This document shows positions 8,206-15,950 of a DNA stretch of 64,000 nt, in pieces. The notes below the pieces were generated by a model. That model did no database searches and was not told the origin of the DNA. It was given only the letters and a program-made list of their open reading frames with translations. This DNA is from Mycolicibacterium hodleri (GTDB lineage: Bacteria; Actinomycetota; Actinomycetes; Mycobacteriales; Mycobacteriaceae), in assembly GCF_025822245.1 (NCBI RefSeq), contig NZ_JACKTL010000033.1, positions 124,001 to 188,000 on the forward strand. The letters are read 5' to 3'. Position 1 is the stretch's first letter, and each line of letters begins with the position of its first letter. The position numbers and the translations under genes are program-made.

Positions 8206-9150
8206 ATGAAGGCTGTGCGATACCACCGCTACGGCGGCAGCGACGTGCTCGCATACGAGGACGCTCCCAGGCCGGTTCCCGGCCCAGGACAGGTCCTGGT
8301 CGAGGTGGCCGCCACCTCGTTCAACCCGGTCGACGCCGGCATCCGCGGCGGGTACCTCGCGGAGGTGTACACGATCAGCTTCCCCCACACCCCCGGGGTG
8401 GACGTGGCCGGAACCATCGCCGAGCTCGGCGAGGGCGTGGCGGGATGGAGCGTCGGCGACGCGGTCGTCGCCTTCCTGCCGCTGGATGCCGACGGAGCCG
8501 CCGCGGAGTACGCGATCGCCCCGGCCGACTCACTCGCTGCCGCACCGACGTCGGTTCCGCTGGCCGATGCCGCTGCGCTGCCGGAGGCCGGGTTGACGGC
8601 CTGGCAGTCCCTGTTCGAGATCGCCGGGCTCGTGACGGGTCAGTCGGTATTGGTCAACGGCGCCTCGGGTGCGGTGGGCGGCTACGCCGTCCAGTTGGCC
8701 AAGCAGGCGGGCGCCGTGGTCACCGCCACCGCCAAGCAGGGCGACTCCGACCGGCTGCGCGGCTACGGCGCCGACCGCATCGTGGACTACGTCGACTACA
8801 CGCAGTCACCCCTCGCCGTCGACGGCGCACCCTTCGACGTGGTGCTCAACCTGATCCCCACCACCGACGAGCAGACGGAAGCACTCATCGGCCTCGTCGT
8901 CGACGGCGGCTTCCACGTCGGCACCATGGTCTTCGGGCCGAAAGATCCTGAGCGCGGGGTCCGTTCACAGCGGGTGTTCGTGCGCAGCGACGCCGCGCAA
9001 TTGGCTGGGCTGGTGCGCCGCGTCGACGACGGGCAGCTGCGCGTCGAGGTCGTCCACCGTCGCCCGCTCGCCGACGCGGCGGCCGTGCATGCCGACTCCG
9101 ACGCCGGCCGCCTGCACGGCAAGACCATCCTCGTCCCCGTCGACCGCTGA
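8206..9150 (+). CDS. Zinc-independent quinone oxidoreductase (MDR family)
   Basis: 314 aa, ATG preceded by GGAGGAC. N-terminal GroES-like fold with FNPVDAGIRGG and PHTPGVDVAG, then a Rossmann domain with VNGASGAVGGYAVQLAKQ for NADPH. No Cys/His zinc ligands are seen, as in QOR-type enzymes that reduce quinones or enones. It is followed by a strong hairpin and then a MarR gene that shares its operator motif. It is therefore probably induced by a small electrophilic or phenolic compound sensed by that regulator. Confidence 0.85.
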   Translation: MKAVRYHRYGGSDVLAYEDAPRPVPGPGQVLVEVAATSFNPVDAGIRGGYLAEVYTISFPHTPGVDVAGTIAELGEGVAGWSVGDAVVAFLPLDADGAAAEYAIAPADSLAAAPTSVPLADAAALPEAGLTAWQSLFEIAGLVTGQSVLVNGASGAVGGYAVQLAKQAGAVVTATAKQGDSDRLRGYGADRIVDYVDYTQSPLAVDGAPFDVVLNLIPTTDEQTEALIGLVVDGGFHVGTMVFGPKDPERGVRSQRVFVRSDAAQLAGLVRRVDDGQLRVEVVHRRPLADAAAVHADSDAGRLHGKTILVPVDR

Positions 9151-9163
9151 CGCCCCCCTCGTC

Positions 9164-9190
9164 GCTCACCGGCCCGTGTGGCCGGTGAGC
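9164..9190. terminator. Hairpin terminator after the quinone oxidoreductase
   Basis: GCTCACCGGCC (9164-9174) and GGCCGGTGAGC (9180-9190) form a perfect 11-bp stem with loop CGTGT, 13 bases after the stop codon. There is no T tract, the usual look of mycobacterial hairpin terminators. Confidence 0.6.
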
Positions 9191-9222
9191 ACGACGGTCG
9201 TGCCGCTGCGCAACGCCGGGAA

Positions 9223-9236
9223 CTTCGACGTCGAAG
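9223..9236. promoter_or_regulatory. Perfect 14-bp palindromic operator before marR
   Basis: CTTCGACGTCGAAG is a perfect palindrome ending 15 bases before the MarR start at 9252. It matches the two boxes ahead of the oxidoreductase, so the regulator probably controls both itself and that gene. Confidence 0.7.
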
Positions 9237-9251
9237 CACTAAACTCGCCGC

Positions 9252-9761
9252 ATGCCCGACTCCCTCAACCCCGCCCAGCTCCGGGCCTATTTCGCCCTGA
9301 CGGAGGTGACCAGCCTGCTGCAGTACGCCGTGCGACAACAGCTGCAGGCCGAGGGCGGGCTGAGTTACGTGCAGTTCGAGATCCTGGCCAAGCTCGCGCA
9401 CTCGGACCGCGCGCTGACGATGACCGAGCTGGCCGACGGCGTCGTGTACAGCCGCTCGGGACTGACCCATCAGGCCGGGCTGCTGGAGAAGGACGGCCTC
9501 ATCTCCCGTTCGACGTCTCCCGACGATCAACGAGCAACCGTCGTCGACGTCACCGACGCGGGCCGCGCCAAGGTGGCCAAGGTGTTGCCGGGCCACATCG
9601 GCGTCGTGCGCGAACTGCTGTTCGACTCCCTCGAGGAACGCGACGTCGACGCCCTGGGGGACATGATGGTCACCGCCCGCGACCACTTGCGCTCTCGGCC
9701 GCCCCGGTCGGCGGCGCCACGCAGCCGCTCCCGCGCTCGCGTCCTCAGCGATGAAGCTTGA
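9252..9761 (+). CDS. MarR-family transcriptional regulator
   Basis: 169 aa. Winged-helix core: YVQFEILAKLAHSDRALTMTELADG (helix-turn-helix), SRSGLTHQAGLLEKDGLISR (recognition helix) and STSPDDQRATVVDVTDAGR (wing), all typical of MarR repressors. A basic Arg/Ser-rich tail follows. It lies downstream of the quinone oxidoreductase, and a perfect copy of the operator box lies just before its own start. The 3' end overlaps the convergent DUF2000 gene by 17 bases. The ligand is unknown. Confidence 0.88.
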   Translation: MPDSLNPAQLRAYFALTEVTSLLQYAVRQQLQAEGGLSYVQFEILAKLAHSDRALTMTELADGVVYSRSGLTHQAGLLEKDGLISRSTSPDDQRATVVDVTDAGRAKVAKVLPGHIGVVRELLFDSLEERDVDALGDMMVTARDHLRSRPPRSAAPRSRSRARVLSDEA

Positions 9762-10197
9762 GTCCGTCGACGATCGCGTCGACGACCTTGCGTTCGGCCC
9801 GCACCGCCAGCCCGGCGACGTCCAACTCGGCGCGGCGGACCGCTGCCACCGCGGCGCGGTTCGCCTCGTCGTGACCGGTGTCGAACAGCGCCGTGGTGAA
9901 GATGGCGGGAGTCACCCCGCGGTCGACCGCCCGGTTGAGGGTACGGATCAGACGAGCCTTGTCTGCGCCGAACACCATCACGGGCTGACCGAACATCGGT
10001 GTGTAGCCGGTCCCGTCGGCATCCTCGTAGCCCAACCCGATCGACTCGACCGCGGTCGCCGCGATGCCGCTGGCCAAGAACGCCGTCACGTTGAGCTTCT
10101 GCCACGTCGGGAGAGCGTCGTCGAGGATGACCGCGATCTTGGTGTGCAAACGCGTAGTTTCGTACACGGTACCCGTGGACGTCGATAGTTCGCTCAT
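9745..10197 (-). CDS. DUF2000-family protein
   Basis: 150 aa from the ATG at 10197 (MSELSTSTGTV); an in-frame start at 10227 lies inside the shared operator region and is less likely. Family-like segments include KIAVILDDALPTWQKLNVTAFLASG and MFGQPVMVFGADKARL. DUF2000 proteins have no established function. The gene is divergent from an Lrp/AsnC regulator with a palindrome between them, so it is probably that regulator's target. Confidence 0.75.
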   Translation of the reverse strand: MSELSTSTGTVYETTRLHTKIAVILDDALPTWQKLNVTAFLASGIAATAVESIGLGYEDADGTGYTPMFGQPVMVFGADKARLIRTLNRAVDRGVTPAIFTTALFDTGHDEANRAAVAAVRRAELDVAGLAVRAERKVVDAIVDGLKLHR

Positions 10198-10235
10198 GGC
10201 GACGACGATAGGTAAGTTGCGGGCCACGAACCAGA

Positions 10236-10258
10236 GTTGCCGAACTTAATTCGGTAAC
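10236..10258. promoter_or_regulatory. Lrp-type operator between DUF2000 gene and lrp
   Basis: GTTGCCGAA (10236-10244) and TTCGGTAAC (10250-10258) form an inverted repeat around CTTAA, one mismatch. It sits in the 79-base divergent intergenic region and is AT-rich at the centre, as expected for Lrp/AsnC sites. Confidence 0.6.
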
Positions 10259-10276
10259 GGGTGCGACGATGGCGGC

Positions 10277-10735
10277 GTGGACGAATTGGATGCGGCGATC
10301 GTGGCCGCGCTGCAGGCAGATGGTCGGCGCAGCAACCGCGACCTCGCCGCGGAACTGGGCGTGTCCCCGTCGACCACGCTGGAGCGCGTCCGCGGATTGC
10401 GCCAGAGCGGCGTCTTGGCGGGGGTGCACTTCGTGGTCGACCCCGCGCGACTGGGGCGGCCCGTGCAGGCAATGATCACCGTCCGACTGCGCCCCCAGTC
10501 CCGCGAGGTGGTACTGGGTTTCCGGAACTTCGTGACCACGTTGCCGGAGACCATCCAGGTGTTCGTCACCACCGGCGCGGAGGACGTGCTCGTCCACGTC
10601 GCGGTGCCGTCGACCCAGGCGCTGCGCGACTTCGTGCTCGACTCGCTGACGAAACGGCGGGAAGTCGCCGGCGTGCGGACGGAGGTGGTCTTCGACCACG
10701 AACGAAAGCACGTCATCCCCCCAGCGAGCGGCTAG
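10277..10735 (+). CDS. Lrp/AsnC-family transcriptional regulator
   Basis: 152 aa, GTG start (MDELDAAIVAALQADGRRSN). N-terminal helix-turn-helix with NRDLAAELGVSPSTTLERV, then a RAM ligand-binding domain with TVRLRPQSREVV and VFVTTGAEDVLVHVAV. Members sense amino acids or related small molecules and form octamers or dimers. It is divergent from the DUF2000 gene and both are likely controlled through the inverted repeat between them. Confidence 0.88.
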   Translation: MDELDAAIVAALQADGRRSNRDLAAELGVSPSTTLERVRGLRQSGVLAGVHFVVDPARLGRPVQAMITVRLRPQSREVVLGFRNFVTTLPETIQVFVTTGAEDVLVHVAVPSTQALRDFVLDSLTKRREVAGVRTEVVFDHERKHVIPPASG

Positions 10736-10848
10736 CTCCCACAACGCCTTCGGTGAGCGGAGTCCGAAGTCGGCGTCGGCCGATTAGGGTGGGGTGACCG
10801 GTGGTTGCAGCGTTGCCTCCATGGTCACGATCTTCTCGGAGGGGACAC

Positions 10849-11760
10849 ATGCGTCAACGGCTGGCAACACGAGCGATGACGCGAACGGCGATCGTCTGCC
10901 TGGCGGTACTGCTCGTCAACGGGTGTGAGGCACAGGTGTGGGGTTCACCGCCGGCCACGCAGGTCACGCCGGAGGCACCCCCTCCGGCGGCGCCAGAGAC
11001 CCCGTCCGTCGAAGCGGTGGCGCCGCTCGAGGGACTGGACGTCCGCATCCGTCAGGCCACCGCCGACGCGACGTCGTCCGGGGCCGACATCGAGACCGTC
11101 GTAATGGATCGTGACACCGGCCAAGTCTTCTCCAACGGAAACAACGCACCCTTCCCCATCGCGTCGGTGGTGAAGCTGTTCATCGCCGACGACCTTTTAC
11201 TCCAAGTGGCGGAGGGCAAGACGCAACTGTCGGATGCCGACCGTAAGTCACTCGACGTCATGCTGCGCTCCTCCGACGACACTGCGGCCCAGAACTTCTG
11301 GGACCGCGACGGTCGAAATGCCATCATCGGACGCGTCGTCGCCCGGTACGGATTGACCAGCACGACGGCGCCGTACAACGGCCATTGGGACGTCACGCAA
11401 AGCACCGCAGCCGATCTCGTCCGCTACTACTCCAAGCTCCTGGACGGTACCGGCGGGCTGCCACCCGAACAGGCCGCCATCATCCTGAGCGACCTCGCGC
11501 AATCGACGCCAACGGGAACCGACGGCTATCCGCAGCGGTTCGGCATCCCCGAAGGGCTCTACGCCGAGACGGTTGCGGTCAAGCAGGGCTGGTTCTGTTG
11601 CTGGAGTGGCTCGAACCAGCTGCACGTGTCCACCGGTGCGATCGGCCCCGACCGCCGCTACCTGATGGCCATCAGCTCCCTGGACCCCACCAGCGCCGCC
11701 GCCGCCCGCGCGAACATCACTCAGGCCGTCAAGACGATGTTCCCGGGCGGAAAGATCTAG
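10849..11760 (+). CDS. Secreted lipoprotein with beta-lactamase-like serine hydrolase domain (LppW-like)
   Basis: 303 aa from the ATG at 10849 (GGAGGGGACAC site). A signal peptide ends at a lipobox-like VNGC, so the mature protein should be lipid-anchored. A Pro-rich linker follows, then a class-A beta-lactamase-like domain with an S-x-x-K motif (Ser106, Lys109, in ASVVKLF), SDDTAAQNFW and KQGWFCCWSGSN. M. tuberculosis LppW has this plan. It may be a wall hydrolase or a non-catalytic relative. It stands alone and is convergent with the next gene. Confidence 0.75.
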   Translation: MRQRLATRAMTRTAIVCLAVLLVNGCEAQVWGSPPATQVTPEAPPPAAPETPSVEAVAPLEGLDVRIRQATADATSSGADIETVVMDRDTGQVFSNGNNAPFPIASVVKLFIADDLLLQVAEGKTQLSDADRKSLDVMLRSSDDTAAQNFWDRDGRNAIIGRVVARYGLTSTTAPYNGHWDVTQSTAADLVRYYSKLLDGTGGLPPEQAAIILSDLAQSTPTGTDGYPQRFGIPEGLYAETVAVKQGWFCCWSGSNQLHVSTGAIGPDRRYLMAISSLDPTSAAAARANITQAVKTMFPGGKI

Positions 11761-11794
11761 CCCGCAACTGGATTCGATCGTCGGGCGGCGAGCT

Positions 11795-12172
11795 CTAGGA
11801 TCCTGCCCCGAGCAGGTTCAGCCAGTCGTCGCCCGGCAGGGTCGACATCATCGTCGGGCAGTAGATGGAGACGGAGAGCCCGGTCAAGATCCTGGACATC
11901 CGTGGGGAGGTGCCGTCTCGGGCGGCGAGTGCGGAGGCGATCGACGCCATGGTCTCACCGGGTTGCTGGATCGCCGCGCAGATCGAGGTCCCCAGGGAGG
12001 GTGAGGCGGACGCCCCGGTGGTCGACGCTCCGGCGGTACCGACGGTGTTGAGGACGGGGTCCGTCCCGGTGTCGGCGTGCGCCGACGTCGGCGCGGCCGC
12101 CGACATCGCGACGGCCGCGAGTGCGATGAGGAAGCCCATCGTCAGCTTGCGATCTCCAGTGAAACAGGACAT
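11795..12172 (-). CDS. Small secreted protein, paralogue of the upstream gene
   Basis: 125 aa with a Sec signal peptide (MGFLIALAAVAMSAAAPTSAHA). The mature part is Ala/Gly/Ser-rich with two conserved elements, SICAAIQQPGETMASIASAL and YCPTMMSTLPGDDWLNLL. The same two elements, each with one Cys, occur in the protein encoded 12 bases upstream, so the genes are a tandem pair. The two Cys residues probably form a disulfide outside the cell. I recognise no family with a known function. Confidence 0.7.
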   Translation of the reverse strand: MSCFTGDRKLTMGFLIALAAVAMSAAAPTSAHADTGTDPVLNTVGTAGASTTGASASPSLGTSICAAIQQPGETMASIASALAARDGTSPRMSRILTGLSVSIYCPTMMSTLPGDDWLNLLGAGS

Positions 12173-12184
12173 TTCGACCCTCGC

Positions 12185-12694
12185 TCAGGTGCCGGGCGTG
12201 GCAAGGGCGCCGGGCAAGGCACCGGTGACGGATGACAGCGAGTTGGCGCCTGGCGTCGCCATTCCCAGCATGCTCGCGGCGTTACTCAGAACCGTGAAGT
12301 CACCATTTGCCAAGGATGTCATGAAGTTTGGGCACTGGGTCTGGATCGCCAGCCCTGCTACCCCGCCGGCGAGCTGCGATCCCAGCCCGCCGTGGCCGCT
12401 CGCGGTCGTCGCCGTGCTGACGACCTGGCTGCCCGGTTGTACCAGCATGGGGCACAACGACGTGGCGAACTGCGCGATGAGCTGGCTAATCGCTCCGTTG
12501 TTGCCGATTCCGAAGTCGCCGAGCAGCGACGCGTCCCCCGCATCGGCGCTCGCCGGCGCAGGAATCGCGACGGCCACCCCGATCGTGGCCGTCGCCGATA
12601 CGACGAGTCGTACCGCGATGGCGGACCATCGTCGGCGATTTCGGGGGGTCGCCACTCCGATTGGAAGGGCGAGTGTCAGGGTCTCGGTAGTCAT
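12185..12694 (-). CDS. Secreted protein, tandem paralogue
   Basis: 169 aa from the ATG at 12694 (MTTETLTLALPIG); an upstream in-frame start at 12751 would add a non-conserved stretch. A long signal sequence ends at APASA. The mature protein has LCPMLVQPGSQVVSTATTAS and QCPNFMTSLANGDFTVL, matching the two Cys-containing blocks of the next gene. The operon order is this gene, then 11795-12172. The role is unknown; the context is a run of envelope genes. Confidence 0.7.
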   Translation of the reverse strand: MTTETLTLALPIGVATPRNRRRWSAIAVRLVVSATATIGVAVAIPAPASADAGDASLLGDFGIGNNGAISQLIAQFATSLCPMLVQPGSQVVSTATTASGHGGLGSQLAGGVAGLAIQTQCPNFMTSLANGDFTVLSNAASMLGMATPGANSLSSVTGALPGALATPGT

Positions 12695-12911
12695 GGGTGC
12701 GCCGTTCCGATCGTCCAATGGGGTGCGCCGCGGGTGAAGAATTGGTGGCACGCGGATAACGTTCTGCCACTCTGGTCACGTTTGAAACACGAATCGGTCA
12801 CCGTCTGAAACCTATGGGTGTTGCATGAACCAAACGTCGGACTCGGGACGGTATGAGCCGGGCCTCGCCGCTCGAGCATCCACAGCCAGCACAAATATTC
12901 GGCCTAGAGGA

Positions 12912-12923
12912 TGCACATGTGCA
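12912..12923. promoter_or_regulatory. 12-bp palindrome before the first GT39 gene
   Basis: TGCACATGTGCA is a perfect palindrome in the 299-base intergenic region between the divergent secreted-protein operon and the glycosyltransferase gene, 71 bases before the ATG at 12994. It could be a regulator site; the regulator is not evident. Confidence 0.35.
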
Positions 12924-12993
12924 CGTTGCATGATCCTTTGGCACCAAGGCTCCAACCGTCGCCCGAGCGAAGCACCCGACCACGAAGGACGCG

Positions 12994-14955
12994 ATGACCA
13001 CCGCAGCACCCGCTACGGAGAACTATGACGATGCCGTCGGCACGATGGTCGGCGTTCCGACATCACCCCCGCGTTGGACCAGGCCTGCGTTGGCCGTGCT
13101 GTTGATCGGCACCGCGACGTTCTGGACGATCGGACTCAGCCAAAATGGCTGGGGCAACACGTTCTACGCGGCAGCCGTCCAGGCGGGCACGCAAAGCTGG
13201 AAGGCATTCCTGTTCGGATCGTCCGATGCGGCGAACACGATCACGGTGGACAAACCGCCCGCGTCACTGTGGGTGATGGAAGTCAGCGCGCGGCTGTTCG
13301 GCGTCAACTCCTGGGCGATTCTGCTCCCTCAGGTAGTGCTCGGCGTCGCGTCGGTGGCAATCGTATATGCCGCCGTGCGTAGGACTTTCGGACCAGCGGC
13401 GGGCTTGATCGCCGGCGCGCTGCTCGCGCTGACGCCGGTCGCCACGTTGATGTTCCGCTACGACAACCCCGACGCGCTGCTCGTCTTCGTGATGGTGGCC
13501 GCGGTGTGGGCACTGCTGCGTGGGATCGAGAGCGGTCGCACCCGATGGGTCGTCCTGTGCGGCGCCCTCATCGGCGTCGGCTTTCTCACCAAACAGCTGC
13601 AGGTCGTGCTGATCATGCCGGGGCTCGCGGTCGCGTATCTGCTCGCCGCGCCGCCGCGGTTTCGAACACGGCTGCTCCAACTGTTGGCCGGGTTGGCGGC
13701 GTCGGTGGTGGCCGCCGGTTGGTGGGTGGCACTGGTCGAACTGTGGCCACGGGGCGATCGCCCCTACATCGGCGGTTCCTCCAACGACAGCTTCCTGCAG
13801 CTGACGCTCGGCTACAACGGTCTGGGCCGCATCCTCGGTGGCGGAGCTGGCGGCGGGGGCGGACTACCAATTCCCCCAGCTGGCGGCGGACCGGGGGGTC
13901 CCGGCGGACCGGGCGGTCCCGGCGGCCCACCAATGTTCGGCTCCGCCGGCATCACCCGTATGTTCGACACCGCGTCCGCCACCCAGGTCTCCTGGCTCCT
14001 GCCCGCCGCCCTGGTGCTCCTCGTCGCCGGTCTGGTGCTGTGCGGCCGCGCCGCGCGCACTGATCCCACCCGGGCGTCCTACCTCGCTTGGGGCGGCTGG
14101 CTCCTGGTCACCGGCCTGGTGTTCAGCAACATGGCGGGGATCTTCCACGACTACTACACCGTGGCCCTTGCGCCCGGCGTGGCAGCCGTGGTGGGCATCG
14201 GCTCGGTGCACCTGTGGCATCATCGTGACAAGCTTTGGGTGACAGCGCTCCTGGCCGTCGTGGCGGCCATGACGACCGGCTGGGCATGGGTGTTGTTAGG
14301 CAGGTCACCCGACTTCGTCCCCGCCCTGCGCTGGATCGTCGTGGCACTCGGAGCGGTGGCGACGGTCGGCCTCGTAGTCGCCGCCGTCCGGCCCGGGCCG
14401 ACCCCTGCGATGGGCAACCTGAAGGCGTGGGCGACAGTCGTGGCCGTGACCGCCGCTCTCGCCGGTCCGGTGGCGTACTGCATCCAAACAGTGGGCACTG
14501 CGCACACCGGTCCCATCATCGTGGCGGGCCCGTCGACGAACGGGGGATTGCCCGAGCCCCCTGGCGGCGGTGGCCACCTGCCCGGGCAGGACAAGCCGTC
14601 CGAGCAGGTGACTGAATTGCTCTCCGCCGACGCCGAGAAGTACACCTGGGTTGCCGCGGCGATCGGGTCGATGGAGGCATCGGGATATCAGCTGGCGACC
14701 GGCGACTCGGTGATGCCCATTGGTGGCTTCGCCGGTGCGGACCCGGCGCCGACGTTGCGGCAATTCCAGGAGTACGTCGGCGATGAGCGCATCCATTACT
14801 TCCTGGAGTCACCCCACCCGGGAATGCCCGACTTCCGCACGGAGTCGGGTGCGGAATCGGAATCTGCGCAGATAGGTGACTGGGTCAAGCAGCATTACAC
14901 CTCGACGACGGTGGACGGCGTCATGCTGTACGACCTGACGGTCGCCGCACGCTGA
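12994..14955 (+). CDS. GT39-family membrane glycosyltransferase with Gly/Pro-rich loop
   Basis: 653 aa polytopic membrane protein of the ArnT/PMT-like GT39 family. The N-terminal block FYAAAVQAGTQSWKAFLFGS, then DKPPASLWVMEVSARLFGVN (acidic D-K-P-P motif) and MFRYDNPDALLVFVMV are typical of lipid-linked-sugar glycosyltransferases. About a dozen hydrophobic helices follow. Around residues 279-315 an extracytoplasmic loop consists of Gly/Pro repeats (GGGPGGPGGPGGPGGPP). A soluble C-terminal domain ends the protein. A close paralogue lies at 28127-30094. The acceptor may be a secreted protein or a wall glycan; this is inference. Confidence 0.82.
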   Translation: MTTAAPATENYDDAVGTMVGVPTSPPRWTRPALAVLLIGTATFWTIGLSQNGWGNTFYAAAVQAGTQSWKAFLFGSSDAANTITVDKPPASLWVMEVSARLFGVNSWAILLPQVVLGVASVAIVYAAVRRTFGPAAGLIAGALLALTPVATLMFRYDNPDALLVFVMVAAVWALLRGIESGRTRWVVLCGALIGVGFLTKQLQVVLIMPGLAVAYLLAAPPRFRTRLLQLLAGLAASVVAAGWWVALVELWPRGDRPYIGGSSNDSFLQLTLGYNGLGRILGGGAGGGGGLPIPPAGGGPGGPGGPGGPGGPPMFGSAGITRMFDTASATQVSWLLPAALVLLVAGLVLCGRAARTDPTRASYLAWGGWLLVTGLVFSNMAGIFHDYYTVALAPGVAAVVGIGSVHLWHHRDKLWVTALLAVVAAMTTGWAWVLLGRSPDFVPALRWIVVALGAVATVGLVVAAVRPGPTPAMGNLKAWATVVAVTAALAGPVAYCIQTVGTAHTGPIIVAGPSTNGGLPEPPGGGGHLPGQDKPSEQVTELLSADAEKYTWVAAAIGSMEASGYQLATGDSVMPIGGFAGADPAPTLRQFQEYVGDERIHYFLESPHPGMPDFRTESGAESESAQIGDWVKQHYTSTTVDGVMLYDLTVAAR

Positions 14956-15008
14956 CATTCAGTTGGTCGGGGGTTCACCCGTCCGCCCACCCGAGCCGTC
15001 GTCCTGCC

Positions 15009-15950
15009 TCACGAGTCCCATCGTTGCCCGGCAACGCCGTTGACACCTTCTGGGATGCCGACCGACGGGACCACGACCGAGGACGGCGCGATCGGGGTGA
15101 TGTCTCCGCGTGACGGCTTCAGGATGTACCCGGTCCGGCGCAGGGTGTGAATCATCGGGTCCCGGCCGTCGTCGACTCGTCGGCGTAGGTAGGACACGTA
15201 GAGCCGTACCTGCGAGGATTGTCCCGTGTAGTCGTAGTGCCAGACCCGGCCGAGGATCTCCCGGATGCCAAGAGCCCGGCAGGGGTTGCGGACGAAGAAC
15301 CGCATGAGCGCAAATTCGGTCGGCGTCAACACGATTCGGTCACCACCACGCCACACGCGCTGATGTTCCTCGTCGAGGACGAGGTCACCGACTGACGCCA
15401 CGGGACGAACGGACTCGTGGTCTACGCCATTGTTGCGCAGCGTCCTCCGGACCCGCGACATCGCGTCCTCGATGCTGAATGGCTTGACCAACCAGTCACG
15501 GGGGTCCGTGTCCACCGTGGGCCGCGAGGACTTCTGGTGCAGAAGAATCGTCAGCATCGTCGGATGAGACTCGCGCAGTCGATCGAGCAGCAGCCGGCCG
15601 TCCATGTCGGGCACCCGAAGATCGAGGATCGCCAGATCGGGCCTAGAGCACCGCGCCGCCGACAGGGCGGAGGCACCGTCACATGCGGTAGTCGTGTGAA
15701 TCCCGCTCGCGTTGAGTGCAATCGACAACATCTCCGCCACGACGCGTTCGGCGTCGACGACGAGCACTCTGGGTTGTCGACCGTCGAGGTGGTTTCGTGA
15801 CACGACCTCCAGCGCACTGCCCGCCGACTGACGCCATGCGCCAGCATCGCAGGAGGTCATGGGAAACAGGATCGTCGGTCGCCGTGGGGCAACGCTGTCA
15901 ATGTCGTATCCGTTGCATGTGAGTGCACCCCGAGCTGGGTCGGCCGTCAT
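15009..15950 (-). CDS. OmpR-type response regulator with degenerate receiver, coupled to cotH
   Basis: 313 aa from ATG at 15950, which overlaps the CotH stop (ATGA) and has GAGG upstream. An N-terminal extension of about 60 residues precedes a receiver (VLVVDAERVVAEML) in which the second acidic residue is Ala67. Asp110 (AILDLRVPDMDG) and Lys156 (LVKPF) remain, but the Thr/Ser switch position is His138, and the segment between His138 and Lys156 is about five residues shorter than in the neighbouring regulator. The C-terminal winged helix (LTPTEFALMRFFVRNP, SSQVRLYVSYLRRRVDDGR) is intact. It lacks a dedicated kinase and may act independently of phosphorylation. Confidence 0.83.
   Translation of the reverse strand: MTADPARGALTCNGYDIDSVAPRRPTILFPMTSCDAGAWRQSAGSALEVVSRNHLDGRQPRVLVVDAERVVAEMLSIALNASGIHTTTACDGASALSAARCSRPDLAILDLRVPDMDGRLLLDRLRESHPTMLTILLHQKSSRPTVDTDPRDWLVKPFSIEDAMSRVRRTLRNNGVDHESVRPVASVGDLVLDEEHQRVWRGGDRIVLTPTEFALMRFFVRNPCRALGIREILGRVWHYDYTGQSSQVRLYVSYLRRRVDDGRDPMIHTLRRTGYILKPSRGDITPIAPSSVVVPSVGIPEGVNGVAGQRWDS

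Noticed and set aside
12770..12830. TGAAAC-containing repeats (TCACGTTTGAAAC, TCACCGTCTGAAAC) and a similar site near 26660
   Set aside because: Match is short and the orientation relative to the genes differs; not strong enough to call an operator.
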